The notes under the pieces are model-generated. The model had not been told where the DNA came from and did not search any database. It saw only the letters and a program-made list of their open reading frames with translations. The position numbers and the translations under genes were made by a program. This document shows, piece after piece, positions 9,883-20,400 of a DNA stretch of 64,000 nt (position 1 is the stretch's first letter; each line of letters begins with the position of its first letter). The stretch is from Tritrichomonas musculus (lineage: Eukaryota; Parabasalia; Tritrichomonadida; Tritrichomonadidae): assembly GCA_039105265.1 (NCBI GenBank), contig JAPFFF010000005.1:4511501-4575500 (forward strand). Reading direction: 5' to 3'.

Positions 9883-10463
9883 GGTAGACTTTTTATTGAG
9901 CAATTTGGTGGACCTTTTATAGACTTGTTATTCTCCGATTCTCGAGATCGATAATTGATTGACTTTTTGATATCGATACATAAATATATACAGATTCTCG
10001 AGATCGATTTCAGAGATCGAGAATTTTTTTTCTCAGCTTTTGATATCAGAATTTTCAATTAAACTTTTTGATAAAAATATGATCGTATTTTAATCTCAAA
10101 TATTTCATAAAAAAGAATGTATTTTTTGATCTTAATCTTAAAATAAACATCAATGCATTATATTATATATTTTTAAATATTATAAAATCACATATACCAA
10201 TTATAAAAAAAGATAAATCAGTTTGAGATCTCGAGATCTCGGTAATTGATATCAAGTTTACAATTGTTTTCATATCACATTTCATATCTGATATCTTGAT
10301 AATCGAGTATCAGATGTAAAAAAGTGACGTTTTTGTTATCGATTCTCAAAATAACAAGTCTAACCTTTTACTATATTCAGAAAGTACATGTAATTTTTTC
10401 AAAATATAATTCAAATTTGAAAGTTGTAAAAGGTCCACCAAATTGTTCAAAAAAAAGTCTACC
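9883..10463. repeat. MITE-like element 2 with inverted ends and 8-bp target duplication
   Basis: The left end GGTAGACTTTTTATTGAGC matches the inverted right end across about 40 bases, including the shared CAATTTGGTGGACCTTTTA. The 8 bases outside are GAAAACAC (9875-9882) and AAAAACAC (10464-10471), which agree at 7 of 8, as expected for an 8-bp duplication of the hAT type. The interior holds further nested palindromes such as TCTCGAGATCGA and no gene. I read it as a non-autonomous element, possibly hAT-related. Confidence 0.6.
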
Positions 10464-10499
10464 AAAAACACTAAAACAAATTTTTTATTTTATTATATA

Positions 10500-10799
10500 A
10501 TGGTTCCCGCCTCAATAGCAAAAAATATCGAAACAGCATTAAAAGATTACAACATTAAATATATTCTTTACGAGCAATTCGGTTTAAGAGTTCTCGATTT
10601 AATCAATAAAGATTATCTAATAATACTACACAACAAATACGGTTCGTACACGTTATACAAAAATAAACCAATTAATTACGAGTCTATAACTGAGTGGTTC
10701 GTTCCTGGTGGTTTCTTGTCTAAATACAAATCGATTTATCATCCTTCTTCCTTTATTGTCGATAACTTGGTTATGTCTGCTTCTTGCTTTAAGAAATAA
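10500..10799 (+). CDS. Small hypothetical protein in a TCG/CGA-rich island
   Basis: This ATG-started frame of 99 residues begins MVPASIAKNIETALKDYNIK. It has alternating beta and helix character (YILYEQFGLRVLDLINKDYL) and no motif I recognise. It lies 29 bases after the 8-bp duplication of the preceding repeat. It shares the unusual frequency of TCG and CGA with the decayed genes on its right, so it probably belongs with that island rather than with the host. Whether it is still expressed cannot be told. Confidence 0.4.
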   Translation: MVPASIAKNIETALKDYNIKYILYEQFGLRVLDLINKDYLIILHNKYGSYTLYKNKPINYESITEWFVPGGFLSKYKSIYHPSSFIVDNLVMSASCFKK

Positions 10800-10870
10800 A
10801 GACATAACAACGACGTTTACCAATCGGGTGCGTCTTCTGTACACCAACAACATCCTTAAAAACACTTTCT

Positions 10871-11480
10871 TTATCTTTTATTATATCTATTTAATCGAAA
10901 ACTAATAAAATAGCTTCCTTTGTGTTGGAATGTATGAAAGATTTCGATAACATCCCTCTCTTTAACGAGTTTATCTAATGGTTCGTGTTTTCCTTTACAA
11001 TAACTGTTATGTGTTAATATATTATCGACTTTAATATCGTTCGGTACTTCTTTCTTTATTGCTTCGATTGCTGCAGTGTGCCAAAACTCTAAAAGCTGGT
11101 TTAAATGTATTTCATCTCTTGTCGTGGTGTTGTTAACGATATTTATTTTGGCGCACAGATTACGAGAAGAATTGTAATAGACACCTTCCTTTTCGATTTC
11201 TATTATAGGTATCCCGAACGAAGAACCATAAAGGTAATTCGCTAATTCGGACCATTTGCTGTTGATCTCTCTTAGATAATCGTAAACAGACTTAACAGAC
11301 TAATAAATCGATAAATTATATTCATTGTTTATGTTGTCTTGTTTGCTGCATAACAATAAAGCTGTACTACAGAACCAGGTAAAGATAAACTTAAAAACGT
11401 AAACAAATAAATGTTCTTTATCGTTTGATTCAATTATTTTATGTTTTTTCGAGTTAAGTGTTTCGTTAAAAAATTTAATA
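10871..11480 (-). pseudogene. Decayed hypothetical gene, second member of the island
   Basis: The minus strand gives coherent but interrupted protein-like sequence, for example SVYDYLREINSKWSELANYL, then YNSSRNLCAKINIVNN and LLEFWHTAAIEAIKK. It ends near 10871. It follows the larger decayed gene in the same direction with a gap of about ten bases, as in a compact gene cluster. No family is recognised. Codon use (TCG, CGA) is unlike that of the neighbouring host genes. Confidence 0.4.
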
Positions 11481-11490
11481 AATGTGTTTT

Positions 11491-13475
11491 TTATTTTTTG
11501 GCTTCTTCGTAGGCTTTATATTCTTGCATTTGTTGGTTAAACTCTTCTTCTTTCTGTTTTATTAGTTCGTTTCGTTTATCTTCCAACATTTGCGTTTGCT
11601 CTTTAGCGAGTTGTCGTTTAATGTGGTTCTCTCTTATTATTTCGTTTATTAATTCTTCTCTTGCATTTTTAAATCGATTCTCTTATTTATCTTCCTTTAT
11701 TCGTTTAGTTGTTCTTTTTATGTCCTCTTGCGGGTACTCTATTATTTGCTTATCGAATGGTTTAAACACTATCGGAACGTTATAAGTTGTAAGTTGGCTT
11801 ATATTCTTCTTTGTTTGGAATCGTAAACGACAAATCGGGCAATCTATTAACCCTACATCTTCTACCTTACTGCTGTCTTTCCGATAAAAGGAGTAAAATA
11901 AGTGTTGCCATTCGAAAGATAAGTTATTAATTCGTTTAACACAAACGATTTGTTAACTGTGTTTATTAGTTCCTTTTTATATGTTCTCTGTTTAAGAAGC
12001 AGCTTATTTTTTCCTTTTTCGATTGTTCGCTTAAAGGATAGCAGCACAATTGGACAATTAAACGAATATAATTTAAGTATGTTCGATAACTTGTTAGTCG
12101 TAATGTTCTTAATATAAAAGCCGCTAATCTTGTTTGTTAGTTTGTTTATCGAATAAGAGAACATTGCCAGACAGTTATCGACGTCCACGATACAAAGATT
12201 ATATTTAATTGCTCCAAGTCATAGCAACCATTTTGTAGATATGCTGTTATAGAATATAAGCTTTGGAGGCAATAGAGAAACAAATAAATGATAGGTTCAT
12301 TAATGTATTCTTCTGTTATTGCTTGGTTTTCGATGTAATACGTTATTTCTAATCTTAGAAGACCAGTATCGAGAGATTATTTAATAGATTGTTTTAATAT
12401 CTGTTCGGAATTGTTTGTACAATGGCTGTAATGATTGCAAACACGACCACGAACTCTAGGCGACTCCTTCGATTGCACAAATTTGTTATAAAACTTATAT
12501 CGAACTGCACCAAAAGAAGAATTCGTTATAAATGTTAAACAATTAGCACCAACAGAATTATTATTATCGATAATTGTTTTAATCGGTTTATTTGTGTTAT
12601 ATCTCGAATTAATCTTGTTTAATTCTTCTTCGTTATATATTTCTTCGTTTATTAAGTCCCCGTAATCTTCTAAATCGTCGCTTGTGTATTTGTTTGGTTC
12701 CTCTGTTTGTCCGCTTTCTTCGCCTTCTTTTCGAAAGTCTGGCATCGATAAGAGGTAATCGATAACATCCTTCTTGCTAAATGTTCTGCTGTAATTCTTG
12801 GAAATATCGATATCATTTATAAAGATTACATTATTATTAGACTCTATAATCGATCTATGTTGCATACAATATTAAGTATCTAATCTAACAGTGCGTCTGG
12901 TATGATACTATAATAAACAGTTTGATGTTTCCTTTATCGACTTTAAACGATGTCGGCTTTATGATTGTCTTATTAATTGGTATATCGAATTTATTAAACA
13001 ATTCTTTAACGTGTTCCGTATTGTTGGCAAGAAACCGTGCTATCTCTTTAAGAACTCTATTTAATTGCCTGTCTTCTTTGTCGGTTTCTTCTTCCTTATC
13101 TTTCTCTTGTTTGTCGTCGTTTGTTTCTTTACATTTATTATAGTTCGCTAATGTTTTATTATGCTTTGTAACGTCTTCATATATTACAAAATAAACTATA
13201 ATGTTGTCGCAAAATCTGGAACATAATGGTTTAAGTTCTTTGTTGTTCGTTCTAACAAGTGTAAAATCGATATCCGAAGTATCGTTCGTATTTAAGATTC
13301 TTGTAATGTTGTATAACAGTGTTTCCGCTTTGGTTTTGCATTTAGCAGAAAAGTAAGAGACAGGAAGCTTAACACCTTCTTTATCAGATATACTTTAATC
13401 TAGTTCTCGGATTGTTTCGATAGTTCCTTGTTTCTCTGTCCCTTGTTTATCGCAGTTTGTTGTTTGTGGTTGCAT
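11491..13475 (-). pseudogene. Decayed large gene with zinc-finger-like cysteine clusters
   Basis: From an ATG at 13475 the minus strand reads long coherent blocks that together outline a protein of roughly 600 residues with a few breaks. It has a Lys/Glu-rich linker and a block SPRVRGRVCNHYSHC that recalls the P-x-RG-x-x-C-x-H part of SP-RING/MIZ fingers. About 190 residues later comes DCPICRLRFQTKKN, and then a coiled-coil C-terminus ending EYKAYEEAKK. The two Cys clusters are farther apart than in a true SP-RING (about 25 residues), so the family assignment is weak. It may be a host gene-family fossil or part of an unrecognised mobile element. Confidence 0.4.
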
Positions 13476-14396
13476 TTGTAGAACAAATAAAAAACAATTA
13501 TTGTTTAACGAAAACACATTAATTGCTCTGATATTGGCGATATTTCATTAATGTTTAGATTAAGGGGGGAGTCTCACATGTTTAAAGCTCACTATATAAA
13601 CAAAATTAAAATGTAAGATTTTGAGATTGTTGTTATAATCGTGAATAGAACATGAAATGCTGACTTTTAATATTATTTTAAAGCAGCTCTAACTAATAAA
13701 TATGATAATATTTAATTTCATTATTTAATCTTAAATTTTACTTTTTGGTTATTCATTTAAACAATATATTTATATTTAATAATTAATATTATTAAAAATG
13801 ATTTTTTTATTAAGATATTTCAATTTTATGTATATTCTGAAAAGTATTCAAATTTTTTCATATCCCTTAGTTAACCAGAAACCGAATACATTTGATAACT
13901 ATATTAGCCTCATTATAACGAAATATTACATTGAAACCTAAAAGCTAAATTGATTCAAAAAACTGATAGATCTTATTCAACACTTGCTTTCAACTATTAG
14001 TGAAACAATTACAATCAGTACTAATTATTTGCTTACATTTAAAAAGTAAATCGATAAATATTTTTTATATCATTTCTTTTTTGAAGAAGATATTTCTATC
14101 TCATTACGTAATTTTATATCAATTAGCATTTAGTAATTAATTTTCTAAAGTCGAAATTTAATTTTTTTAAAAAAAACTATTTGAAAAATATGAAATTCTA
14201 TCAAATAATAATATTAAAAATTATTAAATATTTTATATACCATCATGGTATAAAGATTACTCTAATTTTTTATTATCAAAAAACTTATATGAAACACAAA
14301 AATATATATATATTTGATCATTTTTTCTGAAAATGCTGATTTGTTGAACTTTTTTTTTTCATTTTTTTGCTGTTATGAGATAATGAAAAAAGAACT

Positions 14397-14550
14397 GGCA
14401 TCTTTGATCGGTTTTACTTAAAATTATTTTTAGTTGTCTTGTTTTTTATTGAAAATATGGCATCTTTGATCGTTTGTTATTGAAAATTATTTTTAGTTGT
14501 CTTGTTTTTTATTGAAAATATGGCATCTTTGATCGTTTATTACTGAAAAT
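14397..14550. repeat. Tandem repeat, 62-63 bp period, 2.5 copies
   Basis: Copies beginning GGCATCTTTGATCG start at 14397, 14459 and 14522. Each continues through a TTTTTAGTTGTCTTG block, except the last, which is truncated. The repeat lies in the non-coding 3' arm of the transposon and could be a transposase-binding or terminator region; no function is visible. Confidence 0.8.
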
Positions 14551-14811
14551 TAATGCAATGATAATTTCTAGTCATTTCATAATTTTTATGGCTTACCAAA
14601 CAAATTTGTTAAATAAAATCTTTTGTATTTCTTGTAATATTAAAATATAATGAAAAAATGAATTTTTTTTAATCTTATATGTAAAAAATATTAGAATAAA
14701 AAAAGAAAAATATAAAAGAAAGATTATATAAAACCAAAATACCTTTTATTTAAAGGTGTAAAGTCTGAAGGTAGAGATACTAATTAAGTTTTTGAGATTA
14801 AGATAATATTA

Positions 14812-16101
14812 TTATTCAAATGAAAAATCTTTTTTGTCTTCGTTGTAATCGCCAGGTGGATCTTTTTTAGAGTATTTCTTTTTTCTGTAATGCTTTTTTT
14901 TTTCTCGATATTGAGGTGTTCTTTTTCGGAATATTTCTTGTTCTCTATCATTTTCGAATGACAATATATCAGCTAATGATTGTTTTGGTACAAACTTTAT
15001 AAGATCTAGGTCAGTCAACAAACTTGAAAAAAAATGAGGATCGTTATATAGGCATCCTGCCAAAAGGGTTCTAACTTCATATGATCGCGCGAAATAAAGT
15101 CTCTTTGGGGCCAGCATCGATATGAGGTTATTGAGACTCTCGTTGCATTGAGTATTGTTTCGAAAGTCGCAATTTTTAATAAAATTTTCGGTTTTATTGA
15201 AAAAGTTTTGCATTTTTTTAAAAGCAGTTTCATCGTTTTTCCCTAGTTCCCAATCAGAATGTGATGGTGGTAATGGACCATGCGAACAATTATCGTGGTT
15301 ACCTATCATATGAAATGGAGAGTTCGTCCACATAAGTCCTCTCAATTCGACATCTTCAATATTTGTAACTAAATATACTCCCCACGAAACAATTTTCACT
15401 CTCTTAGTTTCTATTTCATCAGAAAATAAATAATCATACTCCAATTTGTCAGCTAGCTTTGCAAAATTTCTAGACATGCATTGAAATCCATGCCTAGGAT
15501 CGAAGGTTCGACTAAAATCCAGACCTGCTTTTTTCGCTTGATTTGGCGTTTTATTATCATTATCAGAAGTTATCGAGTTGCAACAATCAGGTCCCCATTT
15601 TCCAATAATTTGGTCAAAACTTAGTCTAGCTGCAGCAGATTCTAGCATATTGGACGCAACGTTGACATCTTTTTTGTTTGTTGTTTGCATGTCAACAACT
15701 TTGTTTCTCCTGCAATCCATTGTTGCTGTTGTGCAATACATTGCATCACGACAGGAGTCATATCTCCCATCTATTGAAATATTGGCATCATTCTGTTCAA
15801 ATGTTTCCTTAGCAAACCTCTCAAAATGTTCAGAAGTACATTCTTTTATTTTCGGTATCAACTTTTGTTGGTGCCTATAAAAGGTAGATTTGCTAGGAAA
15901 ACAGTTTCCTTGGATAGCAGCGCCGATGCGAGCTCTTTGAAAACCAGAGCCTTGTACTAAAGTACTGATGACAGCCATATCTGGTTGAACTTTTTTATAA
16001 GGAACATCTTCCTGAATCTCTTCTTTATCATCATCCTTTTTATTCCATCTAATATTTATTGCTTTTTGGTTTTTTATTTGGATTTTCCTTTTTGGCGCCA
16101 T
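14812..16101 (-). CDS. DDE-type transposase, Kolobok-like
   Basis: A 429-residue protein starting MAPKRKIQIKNQK; the basic leader is probably a nuclear signal. The likely catalytic acidic residues are in NISIDGRYDSCRD (about residue 105-117), in RTFDPRHGFQ (about 210) and in QCNESLNNLIS (about 325). The last sits before APKRLYFARSYEVRTLLAG, wording I associate with Kolobok/MULE-clade transposases. Cys/His pairs such as NHDNCSH may bind zinc. The C-terminus is Lys-rich. It is the only gene of the surrounding TTAA-flanked element, so it should act on that element's ends. MULE is the main alternative family. The frame has no breaks. Confidence 0.6.
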   Translation of the reverse strand: MAPKRKIQIKNQKAINIRWNKKDDDKEEIQEDVPYKKVQPDMAVISTLVQGSGFQRARIGAAIQGNCFPSKSTFYRHQQKLIPKIKECTSEHFERFAKETFEQNDANISIDGRYDSCRDAMYCTTATMDCRRNKVVDMQTTNKKDVNVASNMLESAAARLSFDQIIGKWGPDCCNSITSDNDNKTPNQAKKAGLDFSRTFDPRHGFQCMSRNFAKLADKLEYDYLFSDEIETKRVKIVSWGVYLVTNIEDVELRGLMWTNSPFHMIGNHDNCSHGPLPPSHSDWELGKNDETAFKKMQNFFNKTENFIKNCDFRNNTQCNESLNNLISMLAPKRLYFARSYEVRTLLAGCLYNDPHFFSSLLTDLDLIKFVPKQSLADILSFENDREQEIFRKRTPQYREKKKHYRKKKYSKKDPPGDYNEDKKDFSFE

Positions 16102-16481
16102 GAAAAATGAAAAAATGAAATAAACGTTAAAAAATATATGGTTAACAAAATAAACCAACTTTTTATATATTAATACGTTTTTTTTTTAATTATAAACCTT
16201 TCAAAAAAATGGGACTCTGAAGAAAAAAACGTACACATATTATTATATCATAATTAATGATTAAATATTTAAAATAGTATTTTATAATATTTATAATGGA
16301 CATTTTCTTTTTGATTATAAATTTAAATTGTAGATTTTTCTAAAAAAAAAAATTAAGTTAAAAAAAGTGCAAAAAAGTTGAACAAAAATTTTCATATCTC
16401 CATTTTACCAGATGTAGTGATTCAAATCCTTAACGAATACATAATTTTTTATTCCTATTAATAAAAAATATTATAACTTAG

Positions 16482-16607
16482 TTTGGTTGTAAAATCTTTA
16501 AAATTGAAAGACTACATACATTTTTAAATTTTGGTAAAATCTCTCTGTAATTCATGATTTTTCAAAATGTATGTAATCATTCAATTTTAAAGATTTTACA
16601 GCCAAAT
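16482..16607. repeat. Inverted repeat (hairpin), arms about 44 bp
   Basis: TTTGGTTGTAAAATCTTTAA and the following bases to about 16525 return inverted at 16563-16607 (ending AAGATTTTACAGCCAAA) with a few mismatches and about 37 bases between them. It sits in the 5' arm of the transposon, upstream of its gene, and may be a subterminal transposase site or an even smaller nested element. Confidence 0.7.
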
Positions 16608-17000
16608 TAAAAACTTATCATCAGTGAACCTAGGAATATAAAGTTATGTATTCGATCAAAATTTAGTTTAATATTTATTGAAATATAATATAATTAATCT
16701 CCTTTCAATTAAAAAAAAAGTATTTCAAACATTTTTATGTATAAAAAAATAGAATTTGGCATGACTACTGAGCACTTCATAATTTACAAATGAAAGGTAA
16801 ACTGATGAATGCGACAAAATTAAAAAATAAGGAAATGTTTTGCAAATGATTGAATATATAATTTCGTAAAAAAACAAAAATTTTTTATAAAAAAAATTTG
16901 AAAATATTAGTAATTATTAATTATTAGTATATTACTTAAGTAAAAAATATAAAATAAATTAAAGAAATTGATTTTTTTTTATTTGGTCCGTCCCCCTTAA

Positions 17001-17269
17001 CGGTTGCCATTAATTGTATTACAAAAATAAAAATAATATTATTTTTGTTTTTTATCTGCAGGTTGTCGTTTTGGTCTCTTATGACATTTTATAATTTGCT
17101 GATAAAAAATTTTTTGAAAGTTCGATTTTTCATCATTTTGATTTTTGTTATTTTTTGGAGTTCGTCAATTTATTCAAAATTTGTCTATGCCATTTTGTGA
17201 AAGTTTTGAGGGCTAATTTAGAAAAAGTGGCGATTTTATGAGTCATGAAATTGGAGAAATGAAGACATA
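17001..17269. other. Non-coding flank between two transposon remains
   Basis: AT-rich sequence after the TTAA. It includes a perfect AAAAATAATATTATTTTT palindrome near 17030 and fragments that look like decayed coding tail. I see nothing functional. Confidence 0.4.
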
Positions 17270-17860
17270 AACCCTATGATGATGAGGTCATTTTGATATC
17301 ACCGTCGTTCTGGTCCTCCTTACTCTCTTGCCTGCTTTTTTTAGGTTTTTTCTTTTCCTATCTTTTCTTGATGATTATCTATAATGTAAGAGTCGTTTAT
17401 GGTCGTTTCTACAAATTCGCCTCTTGGTTACCATTTTACTTCAATTCCTATTGACTTAAAACTTGACCTTATGGCGAATGGTGTTGTGGCTTGATAAAAT
17501 GAACGAAGAATTTTTGGTATTTTCTTGCAATTCCGATCAATAGTTTCTCCGGAATCATCACCATTATAATAGATCCTTTTCATATTTGCAAAAACGCATT
17601 TATCAAGGGCCGAAAGAAAGATGATCGAATGAGCAGCTAAAAATAATATTTTAACATAGTAATGAGCCGCAAAAGATTTGATTCTTTCACTTCCATGACC
17701 AGTCATGCAGTCACATATGAGAACTGCCCATTTTTTGCGTTATTTATCGCCATATAATTTATTTTTATTAATTTCAATCAAAGGTAAAAACACTTTTTCA
17801 AACCAAAGCTTGAATATATGTGTTGTGTCTAAGCCCGATTCATTATATCCTAAAACACAA
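17270..17860 (-). pseudogene. Pogo/Tigger-type (DDE_1) transposase remnant
   Basis: The minus strand retains the core of a DDE_1 domain: a GYNESGLDTTHIFKLWFEK segment, then KKWAVLICDCMTGHGSERI (the D-x-H-type catalytic region), then ILFLAAHSIIFLSALDKCVF, which parallels the LPPHTSHxLQPLDVGVF block of pogo-like transposases. A stop interrupts the frame between the GYNESGL part and the KKWAVL part. The DNA-binding N-terminus is missing and no ends are seen, so this is an old fragment. The family call rests on these two blocks. Confidence 0.6.
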
Positions 17861-17862
17861 TT

Positions 17863-18345
17863 TTATGGTTTTGAATAAACTTCAAGATATGGTTCACGAT
17901 AATATAATGATGAACCAAATGAATCCTTTAGTTCATCTGGAACTTTACAATAACCGCTTGAATTTTGAGTTAAAGGTTCTGTATTTCCATTTAATTCATC
18001 AAGATAATATATATATTCATCATTCTCTTTATCCCAAAGTTGGTGTTGGTGGTCCATGTGGTTCAAGCGCATAAATTCTAGCTTCCATTGCTGCTATAGT
18101 ATCTTTTAATGCGATGTTTTCACTTTCTAGTGTCTCTATCCTACCTATTAGTACATCTAGACCTTCATTAGCTTCATCCACAGTAGGGTAGTTATCAAAC
18201 TCTGCCTCTAGCTCATTGACCTTCTCAGCTAACAACTTGAAACAAGGCTTGAGTGAGTCCCTAAACATATTGCTAATATCCATGGCACCACTTAATGTCA
18301 AGGTTCCAGTATCAGGATTATCATTCTCATCAGTAAAGTAACTTC
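17863..18345 (-). pseudogene. Remnant of an unknown coiled-coil coding sequence
   Basis: Minus-strand coding-like sequence. A SGAMDISNMFRDSLKPCF block leads into a regular coiled coil (LAEKVNELEAEFDNYP, then IGRIETLESENIALKDTIAA) and a short Pro-rich stretch, followed by acidic residues ending near YREPYLEVYSKP. It looks like part of a fibrous or trimeric structural protein and may derive from a mobile element. It abuts the pogo remnant directly. It is broken, and the family is not recognised. Confidence 0.4.
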
Positions 18346-18563
18346 AGCTTACCAACAAAAATTGCAAAATTATGATGATCTTGATGAAGAGTAAATTTAT
18401 TTCAACAAATATTTATTGCTTTTCTCTCTTTTTATATAACATTTCAAGTAGAAATTATATAACGAATAAACTTAAGAAAAAGATAAAATCCGGTTAATAA
18501 TTTTGAGAAATAAAATGTTAACATTGCTTTCTGATAATAAGTACGTTATTCTGAACAAAATCT

Positions 18564-18570
18564 TCATTAT
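18564..18570 (+). promoter_or_regulatory. Trichomonad initiator (Inr) of the coiled-coil gene
   Basis: TCATTAT lies two bases before the ATG at 18573. It fits TCA(+1)-pyrimidine-W well and predicts a 7-base leader. Confidence 0.6.
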
Positions 18571-18572
18571 AT

Positions 18573-19664
18573 ATGGATATTAAGCCTCCCGCTTCATCTC
18601 CAAAGGGAGGCAGACCACGAAAAAAGAACCCCCGAACACGCCGTAATTTTCAATACAATAATTCTCAAAGTCAACCACGCAAACCTCATCCCCCAGACCA
18701 ACCTTTTTCTCCTCAAATTCATTGGCAGGATGAAAGAAGAAGAATTAACAGATCTGATGCAGCACCGATAAGTCGATCAGAACGCTTTTATTCAGAGTTA
18801 AAAACATTTATTGATACCGAACTTTCTTATTCCCGAAATGATTCAAATAGAATATTTGTTTACAAGCAAGCATTTGATACATTAATACAGGAATTTCAGT
18901 TATGCCGACCAATCCTTGAAAGAATAAAAAAAAATTATGACGAACTTAGTAATGAACTTCTTCTCACGAAAACTAATATTAGAGTTGAAGAGAGCACTTC
19001 GATGGAAATAACCGATGATACGTTTGATGAAATTGTAAACAGTATGAAAAGGATAAAAGAAAAAGAAATTAAGAAATCCGAAATGAAAGCTGATGAACTA
19101 CTTGATAAAATGACACAACTAAGAGTTTCTAAATCGGATCTCACTAAGGAACTCGAAGCTGTTGAATCTAAAAGAAAAGATTTAAAAATTGTGGATAAAT
19201 CTTTAACAGAAAAAATCTATGATGCACAAACAAAATTGTTTGAAAATACTGCAGAAATACGAGTAAAAAAGGCCAAAATATCATCTCTTCAGCAAAAAAT
19301 ACAGAAGCTTGAAGAGAAATTTTCTGATACAGAATGCAGTTCCCAAGAATTACATGAACAAGACCAATCTCTAGAGAAACAATTAAATGACATTGTTACA
19401 AAGGAAAATAATAATTCATCGGCGCTTACCAACCTGTTAAATGAACAAAAAGAACTTGATGCAAAGATTGCAGACTTAGAAAATGAAAACTGGGAACTCC
19501 AGAGGCAAAATCGTTTAATAGAACAAAAGTATGAAAGTATCAAACAGAGGAAAGAATACTCAGATCGAAATATCCGTGATAAACTTAGCAAATTCGATAA
19601 TCATATTGAAGATCCAATAATTGATATTCTACATCGTTTGTCAAAGCAATATTATAAGATATAG
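18573..19664 (+). CDS. TSNAXIP1-N-like coiled-coil protein
   Basis: A 363-residue protein. Residues 1-70 are Pro/Arg/Lys-rich and disordered (KGGRPRKKNPRTRRNF), possibly a nuclear or microtubule-binding leader. Residues 72-130 (RFYSELKTFIDTELSYSR, then RIFVYKQAFDTLIQEF and LERIKKNYDEL) match the pattern of the TSNAXIP1 N-terminal domain, found in proteins of axonemes and spindle-associated structures. From 130 to the end the protein is a nearly unbroken heptad coiled coil (KLEEKFSDTECSSQELHEQ and similar). In a flagellate, a cytoskeletal or axonemal role is reasonable but inferred. The start is supported by the adjacent Inr. Confidence 0.65.
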   Translation: MDIKPPASSPKGGRPRKKNPRTRRNFQYNNSQSQPRKPHPPDQPFSPQIHWQDERRRINRSDAAPISRSERFYSELKTFIDTELSYSRNDSNRIFVYKQAFDTLIQEFQLCRPILERIKKNYDELSNELLLTKTNIRVEESTSMEITDDTFDEIVNSMKRIKEKEIKKSEMKADELLDKMTQLRVSKSDLTKELEAVESKRKDLKIVDKSLTEKIYDAQTKLFENTAEIRVKKAKISSLQQKIQKLEEKFSDTECSSQELHEQDQSLEKQLNDIVTKENNNSSALTNLLNEQKELDAKIADLENENWELQRQNRLIEQKYESIKQRKEYSDRNIRDKLSKFDNHIEDPIIDILHRLSKQYYKI

Positions 19665-20246
19665 GGAACTGAGAAGTTAAAAAAAAAGCGATGTTTTTTT
19701 TTTGAATATGAATACCTAATTTTATAATGAATTTATATATTTTTTTTTTGTTTATTATATAATATATCTATATTTGTTTTATAAAACTTGTTTGTTATCT
19801 ATACCTAAATTTAAAAACTCATTATTTTTTTTTTATTCTCTTTTAATTTCAACATTACCAATGAATTCAATATTACTTCTTTCCATTAAATGCAGAAAAC
19901 CGGATATTCAAAATTGATTTTAAGCTTATTTTTCTTAATTTAATTCATCCAAAATAGCCAGAAAAGCAACATTGAAAGACTAATTGAAATTAATTATCTT
20001 TTAGTTTCAGTTTACAATCCATCTTTTCCATTGACACAAAAAAGGGAGGAGAGACCTAAATATTCTCATATTTCATGTTCATTAAAAAAAAAAAAAAAAA
20101 AAAAAAAAGATTAAATGGCTCTTTATATATGGATTTCATTTTGCTTCTTAAAAATGAATGTTTAATATCATTTGCAAGAGTTCCTGTCACCATTTTTATG
20201 TAAAGCAAACCAAAAAGTTGGAATTGCTTTAAAAACGAGATTTAAA
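19665..20246. other. Convergent spacer with a 25-base poly(A) run
   Basis: AT-rich DNA between two convergent genes, including an uninterrupted A run at 20084-20108. There is no coding signal of substance. The run could be a processed-RNA insertion scar, but no retroposed body is visible. Confidence 0.5.
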
Positions 20247-20399
20247 AAGTAATCCAGATGATGTTTTATGGCTAAAATCGATGCTTCATTATCAAAAAGC
20301 ATCAATACTTCATTCTTATCTTTTTTTTTTATTTTTAATATCAATACTTTTTGAAAATAAAGCATCGATTTTAGCCATAAAACATCATCTGGATTACTT
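20247..20399. repeat. Perfect 40-bp inverted repeat at the 3' end of the zinc-finger gene
   Basis: AAGTAATCCAGATGATGTTT starts the left arm (20247-20286). The exact reverse complement occupies 20360-20399, one base before the stop codon of the adjacent gene. The 73-base loop carries a second, imperfect pair around CTTTTTGATAA. In RNA this would be a very stable stem directly after the coding sequence. It could act in 3'-end formation or be a small foldback element. Confidence 0.85.
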
Positions 20400-20400
20400 C

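Larger units (their letters stand above)
13564..16996. mobile_element. Kolobok-like DNA transposon, about 3.4 kb
   Basis: The left end GGGGGGA and the inverted right end GGGGGA are each flanked outside by TTAA (13560-13563 and 16997-17000). TTAA duplication is a hallmark of Kolobok and piggyBac elements. The interior has a single open transposase gene on the minus strand and long non-coding arms of about 1.2 kb on the left and 0.9 kb on the right. The matching terminal bases are few, so the limits are plausible rather than certain. Because the transposase frame is open, the copy may be fairly young. Confidence 0.5.

Noticed and set aside
11491-13475. Confident SP-RING/MIZ SUMO ligase call
   Set aside because: The two cysteine clusters are about 190 residues apart, far more than in a SP-RING finger, so only a resemblance is noted.
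20084-20108. Retroposon tail at the 25-base A run
   Set aside because: No LINE, SINE or processed gene body precedes it and no flanking duplication is seen.
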